Assembly (NCBI GenBank): GCA_022559845.1
Contig: CM040128.1
Coordinates: 77,129,247 to 77,193,246 of the forward strand
Direction: 5' to 3'
From: Amorphophallus konjac
Taxonomy: Eukaryota > Streptophyta > Magnoliopsida > Alismatales > Araceae
Length of the DNA: 64,000 nucleotides
The position numbers were made by a program, and so were the translations under genes. The notes beneath the pieces are model-generated. The model saw nothing but the letters and a program-made list of their open reading frames with translations. It was not told where the DNA came from and did not search any database. Shown piece by piece: positions 43,261 through 54,878 of the stretch (its first letter is position 1; each line of letters begins with the position of its first letter).

Positions 43261-46200
43261 ATGATGGGTCCGTCGGCTTTCCTGGTACCCGACATGTCTA
43301 TTCTCAGTGATCAGCTTGTGGAGTCACCCTCGCCACCCGGGATGATTCTCCCTATCAGCCATCCTTGGAATGTGTGGATTCGTGCTACGCAGCTTCCACC
43401 TCGTGTCTTCCATACGGAAGTGCAACACGAGACTGACAGTGATAACAGGATACGTTCTTCTTGTGGGGAGAACACCACTACATCAATTGATCTGCCCGTG
43501 GGTCTTGAGAGAGAAGTCATACCTTACCAAATTTATCTTATATGTCACGAGCATCTCCACAGTGGAGATCGGGACACCGACGATGATGCGGGATGGATGA
43601 CCGACTTGGGCTAAGATGTACGACCTACTCATTGTGCGGCCAGCACTAGCACACTAAGGCAAGCCGGGCGGCTGACCACCGTGGTATTCTCCGGGTGGAG
43701 ACGTCCCTCAACAGCGACTCTCTTGAGCCTGATGATCGTCCGTTGCGATGGAAACGTGAGGATCGCGGTGATTAAGAAACCACCGTCGTCTAGGGTGCTA
43801 ATTCGCGCTCGATGCTCAATTGGAGCTATGGAACGGGCGCTCACAACTCACAAACATGGTGAATTTGAACTAGCTATCGGCCATATTCTCACAAATGCAG
43901 CAATATAGAAAGCATACTAAATAGCAATGTGAGTGGGGAACGAATCGCATACCTCCATGACAAGGCATGGGGAAGAACTCCCGGCCGATTTCCGAACAAC
44001 CCCAATACACAAATGAGTAACTTTATAATTTCAGAACTGAACACCCACTCCACACAGGGAGGTATCAGGCTACAATTGATAATTTTGGGGTTGCTGGAAC
44101 CTGGGTTGACGGGCCACACTCGCAGGAGGCGAGGGACGCGTGCCGGAGCCGCTCGGGTACGCCAACGGAAAGCCGACCCGGTGTTGTCCACGCTGGTCAC
44201 CCTGTGCAGAAAACTTGCGGAGGCCGGTACGGCCAGATCTGATACTCGATCGGAGCGCCGTTTGTTGGAGAATGTCCATGACAGGATGTAGTTTCTTCAC
44301 TCCGAAGGGCGGGATCAGATCTTTTCAGATCTGGGCGCAGTAACGTTTCTTCTTAGCTTCTGGTTTTAAGCTCCCAGAACGATGCAGCGACACGGTAAAA
44401 TGATTGAAAAATAGCTGCCGATGTCGGATTGAGACGTTCTTTGTGGGAGATTGTTGGCGACGTCAAGAGGAAGATCTATTCCGAAGATCCTTCATAGATC
44501 TCGACCGGATGAGTCGGGGTGGACTCTGGATGTCGGCTCTGGTTTGGGGCCGGATCTGCTCAGATCTCTTGCGCGATCTCACGAGATTCTCCGCCACGAA
44601 CAGCACAGTGATCAGATCGAGGTGAGATCAGCGGCGACGCGAAGACGACTTGAAATCCTACGATCTCTCTTCATGAACAGCTTCATATGGTGTCAGGGTT
44701 GGGCTGGATAATTTAAAACACAGTCACCTCTAGATCTGGGTAGCAATCTGGAACCGATCTGCAAGCCTCCACAAAACGAACCGCTGCCGTTGCTCACGAA
44801 CTCCGATTGACGCGAAACCAGCGCTGAAATTTTCCTAACTTGCAGAGGTATCATTGGGATTTTTTGTGGAAGAAGAAGATAAGAGGAAGAGGGGGATACG
44901 AGGTCGAGTCACACGACCCAGGTCTGTCCTGTCACAGGACTTGCCAAGGGAGTCACACCCAAGGGGGAAACTAAAAGATTCACTCTCTAATGCAATCTTT
45001 TCTCACAAAACTTTCATTCACTTCTACATAAACGCTATACATGCCCTTTTATAGGGAAATGCAAGGGGTAGGGGGGGAGGGGACTTGCGCAAGATGCAAG
45101 AAGGGGGAGGGGGAATGCGCATGGAATATGACATGGGTGAAAGGGAAATGGAGAAGGTGACAAGGGGACATGGTGGCTCACCTACCCTTTGAAATTCAAA
45201 GGTAAGAAGGTAGGTGGCAGCCATTGGAACTTGAGCAGCAGCCATCTAATACTCCATGTGGTAAATGGAGGTGGAAGAAATATAAATAAACACAATTCCT
45301 AGCCTAATAAGCCAAAAGATTGGGCGCCCCCCTTCTTGGGCCTTGAATGGGCCAAATTTGGCCATGGCTTAACCAAGCCCACCCAACCAATATGGCTTAA
45401 GGCCATTCCACCCTTGAAAGCCCATGAATGAAGAGAGCCCACTCTAGATAACCCAATCTAGATAGCCCATGTAGGAAGGAAGCCCATATGGCTTATTTGA
45501 TTTATTACAAATGGACCAAGGCCATTCCTTCTTAAAGAATGCTTAAGGGGCTTTAACCATTTGGCCCTTTAGGAGCCTTACAACCAGCCCATTAGCAAAT
45601 TACAAATTCAATAACCATTACAAGTCCAATTTCAATGCAAAAAAGGTCCAAATTCAAGCCAAATTGTCCCCATTTTGAAGAGAAGTCGATATAGTCCACT
45701 TGGTGCTCCGCGTATGGCACCGTCGGTTCGCCGACGTGTCACTTGATCGCCCTGGTGTCCGCACCAATTCTCCCCGGGTGGGAGGAACTCGACCCCGTCG
45801 AGTAAGGGTCTCGAAGCTTGCGCTCTCTGCATGTGATCAAGGCGTTGGTCATCCTGGGGCATCCTCGCCAACACACTAGGACGTGTGGGTATGCGTCGTT
45901 CCTTGTGGTGATCACCTGCTCATTCAGTATACAATCTATATGCATGCGTTGAGCCCTGGAAGAGGTGGACTCTCGGGTGAGGGGTCACTCCCAATAGAAA
46001 GATAAAGCTCGAAACTTACTAGGGATCACCGCGGTTCCAATATGCTACCAGAGGAAACATGGAATGTCGAATTGACACCATCGTCGTTCGGTAGTTCAAT
46101 ATCGTACGCTTTCGGACCCACTTGTTTCTTAACCCGGAAAGGGTGGGTATCGTGGACTTAGGGTTGCTTTACGGCCCCAAGAGGAACCGTTCAGGTATGA

Positions 46201-49200
46201 CCCTGATCATGACGTACTCTCCCTTTTGAACTCACGGACATGTAGCATGCATCAGCTAATTCCTTATGCACACATGGCTGGCCTTTTATTGACACAACTT
46301 AATGCAAACCATATGTAGGAAAGAGAACAACTAGAGAGACAAACAAACACACACACACATGACCTTAGACAAAACTATGGTTAGTCCAACCTATGCATGG
46401 ACGATGCCGGACCAGGACACCCAAATGTGTGCCATGCATACACTAGATGCAACCAAAGGTAGGTAGGATTATGTACTCCTAGACACCCCAAAAGACACCA
46501 TGCATGCAAGGACTTCCCATCAGATGTGGGTGTCAGTGGGCTAAGAGGTTCATCACCACTACATGTAGGTAAGGCATGCCATGCTTCCCAATAATCGGAC
46601 CTATTGCTATGTGGAGTTTGATTGGCCCGAGTGGGAAGAGAGTGGTAGGGGACTTCCTTGACAAAGTAGAGGGGAAGTGGTGGGTCACGAGGCCCGCTAG
46701 AGAAGGGGTCGAATGGGTCAAAGAATATGTGAATCCCCGGTTCCTCCATTACATAGTCCCATGTTTGAAATTCATGAAGGTGATGGTCACCTCCTTCCAT
46801 CGTGGTAAATGGGATAGTGTATAGAAGATATGGCTCCTCCCTCGGGATAAAAGGAGTGAAGTCGGGCTCGACCGGTAGCGGGAGGAGTAGAAGAACCTCC
46901 GTGGTAACATGACCCACGGTTTACACGGAGGTAATGGACCCTAAGGTGGGATGTGTGAAGCTACGACCGGTGGGTTGGTCGAAGCCTGGGGCCAACAAGT
47001 GCGTAAATGCCAATTGCCGGTCTAACCGTTTAAGAATGTCGTCCAATGTATCCACATAGTGACTAGACCGGAAGGTGGTGTGAAACGAGTTGCTTGGCAC
47101 TAGAGGTAGTGTGGGGTCCATGGATGGGATGGGAGGTGGGACCAAGCCATCTTTGAGCCAGCTAAGGAGTGGCTCGGCGATGAAAAGCATTACCGTAAGA
47201 AACACGGGTGGCTCGGGCGGAGGTGGCTCCAAACAAGACGGCTCCGGATGAAGTTCGGAAGGAGAGGATGGCAACGGAGTACTCACGGGTGATGAAGGAG
47301 GGATCTCCATAATGGGGAGAGGGCTTGGGGACCCCTTAGATGGGGCCAGGTTGGGGCTACGGGCTATGGCCTCCCTAGGTGCGGGTATGGCTACCTCCTA
47401 CCTCGAAGGTGGGCAAGGGGAGACTAATGACTCAAAATAAGCGCACCTCCTACCCACCCGATCCTAAATCATTTGCACAAGTTTGGCAACGGTCCGGGTT
47501 GGAGTAGGGGTATCGGAGTGGACTTGCCCGTAATCATCCGGCCTAGGCTTGGGTCTAGGCTCATCTACGTGTAGGGCTCTTTGCCTCCGACTAGGACCCA
47601 CTTGGTTGGAGGTGATTGGGTGGGGTCGGTTGGAGGTGATCGGTTGGGGAACGTAGACCTTCCTAAGCTCTCTCTTCATGTCCCACCATGACTCGATGGG
47701 CCATTACCTCCTAACCTCTCTCAAACATTCAATGTAGTCCCACTTTTTGGCGGCCTCATGAAGAAGCCGCTCTTTGGCGAAAGAGAATTGCATCGCCTCG
47801 GATATAGTATAACACTCAAAATATGCGTCCATGGCGGCTTCCCACTTGAGGTAGTCACTCGGGACCTTGGTTCCATAGAAGTCTGAGGCTTCGGGCCTAC
47901 GGATGTGGTGGGGTTGGATTCCCCAACCTTGGTGGTGTCGCCACCATTCATATGAACGAGGCATTTGGGAACCCATGGGACTCGGGGAGCTAATGGATGA
48001 CCATGCCGACACTTGGACACGACAAGACACTAGACATGACCCAAAATACTAATGCAAAGTTGGCATGAGACTCGACTACACACTTAGACATGACTATGTT
48101 GGAATGCACTAACTAGGAACCTAGACTTAACCCACTATTCGGTTCGTGGCGGAGTTAAGCGATCCGAAGATCACCCGTGCAAGTGTGCGGCCTTCCCGAT
48201 AGGCGTAGCCTAACATTCGTGTCGCACCTTTTGATATACCGAGTAGAGGAATGCAAATACAACCTTGGACTTAAATGACCCTAGACTTGAACGACGCTCT
48301 GATATCAATTTGATGCGGGACGGATGACCGACTCGGGCTAAGATGTACGACCGACTCGTTGTGCAGCCAGCACTAGCACACTAAGGCAAGCCGGGCGGCT
48401 GACCACCGTGGTATTCTCCGGGTGGAGACGTCTCTCAACAGCGACTCTCTTGAGCCCGACAATCGTCCCTTGCGAGGGAAACGTGGGGATCGCGGCGATT
48501 AAGAAACCACCGTCGTCTAGGGTGCTAATTCACGCTCGATGCTCAATTGGAGCTATGGAACGGGCGCTCACAACTCACAAACGCGGTGAATTTGAACTAG
48601 CTATCGGCCCTATTCTCACAAACGCAGCAATATAGAAAGCATACTAAACAGCAATGTGAGTGGGGAACGAATCGCATACCTCCACGACAAGGCGTGGGGA
48701 AGAACTCCCTGCCGATTTCCGAACAACCCCAATACACAAATGAGTAACTTTACAATTTCAGAACTGAACACCCACTCCACACAGGGAGGTATCGGGCTAC
48801 AATTGATAATTTTGGGGTTGCTAGAACCTGGGTTGACGGGCCACACTCGCAGGAGGTGAGGGACGCGTGCCGGAGCCACTCGGGTACGCCGACGGAAAGC
48901 CGACCCGGTGCTGTCCACGCTGGTCACCCTGTGCAGTAAACTTGCGGAGTCCGGTACGGCCAGATCCGATACTCGATCGGAGCGCCGTTTGTTGGAGAAT
49001 GTCCACGATAGGATGTAGTTTCTTCACTCCGAAGGGCATGATCAGATCTTTTCAGATCTGGGCGCAGTAACATTTCTTCTCAGCTTCTGGTTTTGAGCTC
49101 TCAGAACGACGCAGCGACACGGTAAAATGATTGAAAAATAGCTGCCGATGTCGGATTGAGACGTTATTTGTGGGAGATTGTTGGCAATGTCAAGAGGAAG

Positions 49201-50718
49201 ATGTATTCCGAAGATCCTTCACAGATCTCGACCGGATGAGTCGGGATGGACTCTGGAAGTCAGCTCTGGTTTGGGGCCGGATCTGCTCAGATCTCTTGCA
49301 CGATCTCACGAGATTCTCCGCCACGAATAGCACAGTGATCAGATCGAGGCGAGATCAGCGGCGACATGAAGATGACTTGAAATCCTACGATCTCTCTTCA
49401 GGAACAGCTTCAGATGGTGTCGGGGTTGGGCTGGAGAATTTAAAACACAGTCACCTCCAGATCTGGGCAGCAATCTGGAACCGATCTGCGTGCCTCCACG
49501 AAACGAACCGCTGCCGTTGCTCACGAACTTCGATTGACGTGAAACCAGCGCTGAAATTTTACTAACTTGCAAAGGTATCACTGGGATTTTTTGTGGAAGA
49601 AGAAGATAAGAGGAAGAGGGGGATACGAGGTCGAGTCATACGACCCAGGTCTGTCCTGTCACAGGACTTGCCAAGGGAGTCACACCCAAGGGGGAAACCA
49701 AGAGATTCACTCTCTAATGCAATCTTTTCTCACAAAACTTTCATTCACTTCTACATAAACACTATACATGCCCTTATATAGGGAAATGCAAGGGGTAGGG
49801 GGGAGGGGACTTGCGCAAGATGCAAGAAGGGGGAGGGGGAATGCGCATGGAATATGACATGGGTGAAAGGGAAATGGAGAAGGTGACAAGGGGACATGGT
49901 GGCTCACCTACCCTTTGAAATTCAAAGGTAAGAAGGTAGGTGGCAGCCATTGGAACTTGACCAGCAGCCATCTAATACTTCACGTGGTAAATGGAGGTGG
50001 AAGAAACATAGATAAACACAATTCCTAGCCTAATAAGCCAAAAGAGGGGGCGCCCCCCTTCTTGGGCCTTGAATGGGCCAAATTTGGCCATGGCTTAACC
50101 AAGCCCACCCAGCCAATATGGCTTAAGGTCATTCCACCCTTGAAAGCCCATGAATGAAGAGAGCCCACTCTAGATAACCCAATCTAGATAGCCCATGTAG
50201 GAAGGAAGACCATATGGCTTATGGATCCATTACAAATGGACCAAGGCCATTCCTTCTTAAGGAATGCTTAAGGGGCTTTAACCATTTGGCCCTTTAGGAG
50301 CCTTACAACAAGCCCATTAGCAAATTACAAATACAATAACCATTACAAGTCCAATTTCAATGCAAAAAAGGTCCAAATTCAAGCCAAATTGTCCCCATTT
50401 TGAAGAGAAGTCGATGTAGTCCACTTGGTGCTCCGCGTCTTGATCGCCCTGGTGTCCGCACCAGATGAGTCACTGGTGGGTACTGTAGCTAGTACAACAC
50501 CTCCAGTCGTGGTGGCGATGACTCCCCCTACCGTTCCACCTGTAGTTCCCGTGGGTGAGTCCGAAGTAGGCAGTATGACTACCTATGCAAACGTTGTAAT
50601 GGCAATAGCTATCGGTCCTTTGAGCACAGCAGCTACAGTGGCAGAGGCCCATGTAGTAGCTAATGGCTCACCCGCTTGTGCTAGTGCACTCGGTAGTGAC
50701 CCAGCAGGCGTTAGCTAG
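43261..50718 (+). CDS. Extra frame upstream of copia gag, split by NA-2
   Basis: Two pieces, 43261-43583 and 50469-50718, join in phase once NA-2 and one target duplication are removed, giving roughly 190 codons ending at TAG 50716. The first ATGs are at 43261 and 43264. I recognise no domain. The N-terminal part is mixed (PFAFL-like hydrophobic start, then acidic GDRDTDD); the C-terminal part is rich in Val, Thr, Pro and Ala (STTPPVVVAMTPPTVPPVVP). It lies between the primer site and gag, where copia elements normally have only a short leader. It could be chance coding in a leader or a captured fragment. Phase continuity over a 6.9-kb insertion shows only that the frame was open at the time. 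Confidence 0.4.
43584..45766 (-). repeat. NA-2 3' LTR
   Basis: 2,183 bp, close to 48311-50463. It holds about 20 bp extra near 45715-45740 (a CGTCGGTTCGCCGACG palindrome) relative to the other copy. A TATA box CCTATAAAAGGG, minus strand, is near 45046-45057. Confidence 0.88.
46381..47310 (-). pseudogene. NA-2 conserved protein of unknown function
   Basis: Homologue of the NA-1 550-aa frame. One frame 47310-46381 with a single TAA at 46921. Shared blocks in order: a Pro-rich start, LLSWLKDG, HTTFRSSHYVDTLDDILKRL, RQLAFTHLL, SFTHPTLGSITSV, then after the stop TTEVLLLLPLPVEP, DPFDPFSSG, and FGCPGPASSMH near the C-terminus. It is shorter than the NA-1 protein (about 310 versus 550 residues) and has a single GCPGP-type motif instead of four. 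No known domain. Confidence 0.65.
47464..48030 (-). pseudogene. gag: NA-2 gag-like fragment
   Basis: The frame 48030-47704 contains PSDYLKWEAAMDAYFECYTI and FAKERLLHEAAKKWDYIECL, the gag-domain start also seen in NA-1 (REYLDWEATMDQYF). It stops at 47704. A second piece, 47679-47464, in the same general order (MKRELRKVYVP) gives the end of the gag domain. A Pro/Arg-rich tail follows. No zinc knuckle is seen. Confidence 0.7.
48296..48310 (-). other. NA-2 primer-binding site
   Basis: The minus strand reads AATTGATATCAGAGC beside the LTR, a Met-tRNA site TGGTATCAGAGC with two changes. Confidence 0.75.
48311..50463 (-). repeat. NA-2 5' LTR
   Basis: 2,153 bp, the transcribing copy. It differs from the partner by a few percent, mainly transitions. 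Frames that appear at matching places in both copies (43681-43908 and 48408-48635) simply reflect the duplicated LTR. Confidence 0.88.
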
Positions 50719-51774
50719 ATCTACCGATTGTTTCAATCAGCATTACCTGATGATAGTTGGCTCAACGCATAAGTTATATTGGTCGTAGCCGAGGTGCACC
50801 ATGGCACGGTAGATCACATTGCTAGTGGATAGAGAGAGTAGCTGGTAACCCAGGATCCAGCACCATTTCCTACGTCCGGCAACATGGCGGAGGCTGCATC
50901 TCGTTCAACAGCTTCACCGATTAGAGCTATCGTACCTTGGGTTCCTCCTCCAGTTGCACCGACTGCACCAACACGTAAACCTGTTCGGGCAGTTTGGCAG
51001 GTACCTCGTAGAGCTTATAGACGGACGTCATAGGCAAGACACAACGTTCGTGCGCCGTTTCGAGCTGCAGTACGAACCCCGTGGTCACACTCATCGAGGT
51101 ATTGGGCACCACTACCGTTTGTTGTATACCTGGGGGTCATGGGTTATTGGCTGCCCATGCAGCCTGTTTGGGCACCATGTTGGGTTCCACCTTTCCAACC
51201 CGTCCAACCTACCCTACCTTCCTATCTTACCTTGATAACCCCTGACGGGAGGGAGATCGTGGTTCGAGGGTATATTCAACTATGCTGAATATTATATATA
51301 GTAGACCTTGTATAGTGTTGTGCTTCACACTTTTGCGCGTATGCTTTAGTGAGCATGTTGTATATATTTGTACAAATATTGTGAATATAATAGATAGATA
51401 TTTTTCTTTATACACCATGCGTAGTTTAATACACTTTATGTCTATTTAATTTGCAAATATGCTTTGCTTATGTAACCGAAAGCTAGACAAGCATGTTGAG
51501 AAAGTGATTGCATAAATACGATCATGTATAAATCATCAACATTTTTTTTTCTCTCGTGCATGAAATATATGTTTCTTGCTTGCACACGAAGAATTTGCTT
51601 GAAATTGTTCTAATCTTGTTAAATCATTTCACATAAGTAGGAGATGATTATAGCTTCCCTAGCACTATTTTCGATCTCACTATATGAGAGAGTTTAATAA
51701 GATTGGTTCAGGTATTTAGAGGATGTGTTGGGTGATGTCATTAAAAACTTTCTATTTTGATATGTAGCAATACA
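50719..51774 (+). other. Copia leader between extra frame and gag
   Basis: No continuous frame. Thr/Pro/Ala-rich sequence similar to the extra frame persists in broken form to about 51230, then AT-rich sequence to the gag ATG. Confidence 0.5.
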
Positions 51775-52640
51775 ATGGCTGCCAAGAATGTGATTGCACT
51801 CCCTAAGGGTGATAAGTTGAATGGCACTAATTATGACATCTGGCAGTGTAAGATTCTATACCTATTGAATGATCAAGAGTTGCTCGACCATCTTACCATA
51901 ATCATGCCACCACCTCTAGAAGATAATATTGCACAACACCGCTGGAACCAAGAGGCATACCACCTCTGGCTCAACAAAGATCGTAGTGGACGATTTACTT
52001 TGCTTAGTAGCATGCAAGACGATCTACTCGACGAATAATTTGAAAAATATGAAACTGCCAAAGAAATGTGGGACCAGTTAAAGTTCACATTTGGGGGAAC
52101 TTCCCTAACTAGGTTGAGGGCTCTTGTCCTAAAATTTTAAACCTATCGAAAAGTTCCGCGCCATACGATGACTGAACATGTAAGAATGATGTCTAGTATG
52201 ATTCGTGATTTGAATGTTGTCGGAAATGATCTCACTGATGAGTAGCAAGTGCAGGCTGTGATTCGCTCTTTGTCTGATTCGTGGACCCCTGTGAAATTAG
52301 TTCTAACACACAGCGAGCATATAACAACATTTACGGATATTGCTCGTCATGTGGAGTTAGAAGCTGAGCGCGAAGAAGTGGCTCGCGCTACTGCCAATGT
52401 GGCCTAGAGGGGTAGACCGTTTGGCCGGAAGGGACCACAAAAGAAACAGAAAAGATGAAAGATTGCACCAGGTGCCAAGGCAGACAACATGTTCAAAAAG
52501 CGTCGTGGTAAGCGTGGCGGAAAGAAAGATAAGAGCAAGCTTAGATGCTTCAACTATAAGAAATGGGGCCACTTTGCTCGTGAGTGCACTGAGCCGAAAA
52601 ATGTACTTTACACTTCTAGCTCTCCATTTGCTTATGTGTG
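51775..52640 (+). pseudogene. gag: Copia gag
   Basis: ATG at 51775 (the open frame extends 18 bases further up without an ATG). N-terminal block KLNGTNYDIWQCKILYLL, then WNQEAYHLWLNKDRSGRF, typical of the copia gag (UBN2-type) domain. The frame continues to a CCHC zinc knuckle CFNYKKWGHFAREC at about 52546, where the second Cys is Tyr. Stops at 52036, 52138, 52243, 52405 and 52456 all lie in this same frame, so decay has been by substitution. Confidence 0.85.
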
Positions 52641-54108
52641 TTCACATATATTTGTTGCACATCCTAATCCCGTGTGGATTGTGGATTTAGGGGCAACAAG
52701 GCACATCGCAAGGGAACGAGTAGGATTTGTAAATTATCGACGGATCTCGACTGGCACGCAAAGAGTCTTCATGGGCAATGAAACCAGCGAGGAGGTCTTG
52801 GGAGTCAGTTCGTATCAACTCCATCTCAGAAATGGTCAAACGCTAATCTTGCGTGACGTACTTTATGCGCCACGAGTCCAGCATAATCTTGTGTCCGTTT
52901 CTAGTTTGTTAGCCCTTGGTTTTTGTCTAACTTTTGTTGGAAATTATGTAAATATTACCCTGGATGATGTTGTTTATGGGTGTGGTTATATGAGTGATGG
53001 TTTCTTTAAATTGGATCTTATTGATGATGTCATCCCTTATTCTTCTTCTGTTACAACATATGTGTTGCATAATAAAAATCCTGATTCCGCCACATGGCAT
53101 GGTCGTCTTGGTCACATAGGACAAGATAGAATGACCCGATTAGCTTGAGAAGGCCTTTTAGGCTCACTCAGTAAAATCGACTTGCCACTATGTGAACCAT
53201 GTTTGTCCGATAAGGCATGTCAAAAACCTTTTGGTAAGGCTCCACGAGCCTTACAACCAATACAGGTAGTCCATTCTGACATCTGTGGACCAATGAGCAT
53301 TAAGGATCGGCATGATTATTCTTATTCTCTCACATTTATAGATGACTATTCGCAGTACGAATATGTATATCTAATCGCTCACCGCTCTGAGGCGCTGAAC
53401 TGTTTCAAGCACTTCTTAGCTGAGGTTGAGAATCGAAAAGAGAGGAGTATTAACACTCTTTGGACAGACCGTGGACGTGAGTATTTATCGGATCAATTTC
53501 GAGCATTGTGTGAGGAGAAAGGTATATGACGGCAACTTACTATTCCATACACGCCGCAACAAAATGGTGTTGTTGAAAGGAGGAATAGAACATTGCTGGA
53601 TATGATTACATAGATGATGGCATAGGCCAACCTCCCAATATCATTTTGGGGAGATGCTCTTTTGACTGCCGCCTACATCCTTAATCATGTACCTTCACAG
53701 TCAGTTTCCTCTACCCCATACGAATTGTGGCATGGTCACAAGCCCAATCTAAGTAATCTTCGATCATTGGGTTCAGTGGGGTATGTCCATGATACTTCCA
53801 GTAAGTTTGGAAAACTTGACCCTAAAGTTCAAAAGTTTATCTTCATAAGATATCCGGAAAGCTCGATGGGTTATGTGATGTATGGGCCACACCCTAATGG
53901 GGGAATGACCAAAAAAGAATACCTTGAGCAGGAATTTCCTAGCCTTGGCAAAAGTGGGCAAGGTCTTAATTTCTATGAATTAAATGAGCAATATGATCTT
54001 TTACCATTTTCTAGCGAGGGAAGGGAAAAAATACTTGACCTCTTATATCCGCTAGAAATAGTAAAGATGATCGGCCTAGTGGGAGTGTGCCTAGCAGAAG
54101 TACACTAG
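52641..54108 (+). pseudogene. Copia protease and integrase
   Basis: Same frame as gag. The protease active site reads WIVDLGATRHIA, with D-L-G instead of D-S-G. The pre-integrase domain ends TWHGRLGHIG and CEPCLSDKACQKPFGKA (HHCC). The integrase core has the first Asp in HSDICGP, the second in LWTDRGREYLS and the Glu in NGVVERRNRTLL, all retained. The C-terminal part TPYELWHGHKPNLSNLRSLG and GYPESS-like block follow. Stops at 53146, 53527 and two near 53610-53625 interrupt it. Confidence 0.88.
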
Positions 54109-54878
54109 TAGAATCACTAGAAACTCAAGACTCTATACGCTATAGCCAACGTGGGCATATTCCACGTCGACATTTTGAAATTGAAGGCGAGGCACTCATT
54201 TGTGAACCCACAGATGATGATAAGCCCAAATCCATTCGAGAGGCTCTTACATCATCATTTGGGAAAGAATGGCAAGCTGCCATGCAAGATGAGATGGATT
54301 CCATGATGTAGAATGAGGTATGGGACTTAGTGGATCTTCCGCCTAAACATAAAGTAATTGGAAACAAATGGGTTTTCAAACTAAAACGTAAAGCATATGG
54401 ATCTATTGACAAGTATAAAGTATGACTTGTGGCAAAAGGTTATACCCAACGAAAAGGTATAGACTACGAAGAGGCGTTTACTCCGGTGGTGAGATTCACC
54501 TTTGTTCGCCTTATACTAGTTATTGTCGCACATTTGGATTTAGAATTGTTTCAAATGTATGTAAAGACTATATTTCTCAATGGAGAACTAGATGAAAAAC
54601 TTTATATGACTCAACTAGAGGGTTTTGAGGTCATCAAAAAAGAGCGCAAGGTTTGTCGCCTTAAGCATTCCATATATGGATTAAAACAATCATCTAGACA
54701 ATGGTATTTAAAATTTTATCAAGCTATTATCTCATTTGGTTTTGAGATGATCGAGGAAAAGACCACTGTGTGCATGTCAAGCGAGTGGGAGATAAATTTC
54801 TCCTTATGTCGTTATAGGTTGACAACATTTTAATGGCCGGTAATAATATGGAGTTAATCAATGCCACAAAAGAGTGGC
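54087..54878 (+). pseudogene. RT: Copia reverse transcriptase, truncated
   Basis: A different frame from gag-integrase, so a frameshift near 54087. Blocks: WQAAMQDEMDSMM, HKVIGNKWVFKLKR, LVAKGYTQRKGIDYEEAFTP, VKTIFLNGELDEKLYM, and LKHSIYGLKQSSRQWYLKF. Stops at 54309 and 54423. The catalytic YVDD reads stop-VDN at about 54816, so it is doubly dead. The domain ends at ATKEWL, where the next LTR starts at 54879. Confidence 0.88.

Larger units (their letters stand above)
43584..50463 (-). mobile_element. NA-2: non-autonomous gag-only LTR retrotransposon
   Basis: 6,880 bp on the minus strand. LTRs are 43584-45766 and 48311-50463. The duplication is GACGA (43579-43583) and GATGA (50464-50468), one transition apart. 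Plus-strand ends are TGATGCGG...GCACCA. It encodes a gag-like fragment and the same unknown protein type as NA-1, and has no pol. Confidence 0.9.
42291..54878 (+). mobile_element. Ty1/copia retrotransposon, 3' end missing
   Basis: The 5' LTR, Met-type primer site, an unusual upstream frame, gag, protease, integrase and part of RT lie in the canonical copia order (integrase before RT). It is interrupted by NA-2 (43584-50463). It is cut at 54878, inside the RT domain, by the gypsy-like LTR that follows; neither the rest of RT nor a 3' LTR appears later. About a dozen stops, mostly in one frame, show decay by point mutation. The left duplication cannot be checked. Confidence 0.85.

Noticed and set aside
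43681..48635. Pair of near-identical 75-codon frames at 43681-43908 and 48408-48635 as a duplicated gene
   Set aside because: They occupy the same place in the two NA-2 LTRs and have no coding character of their own.
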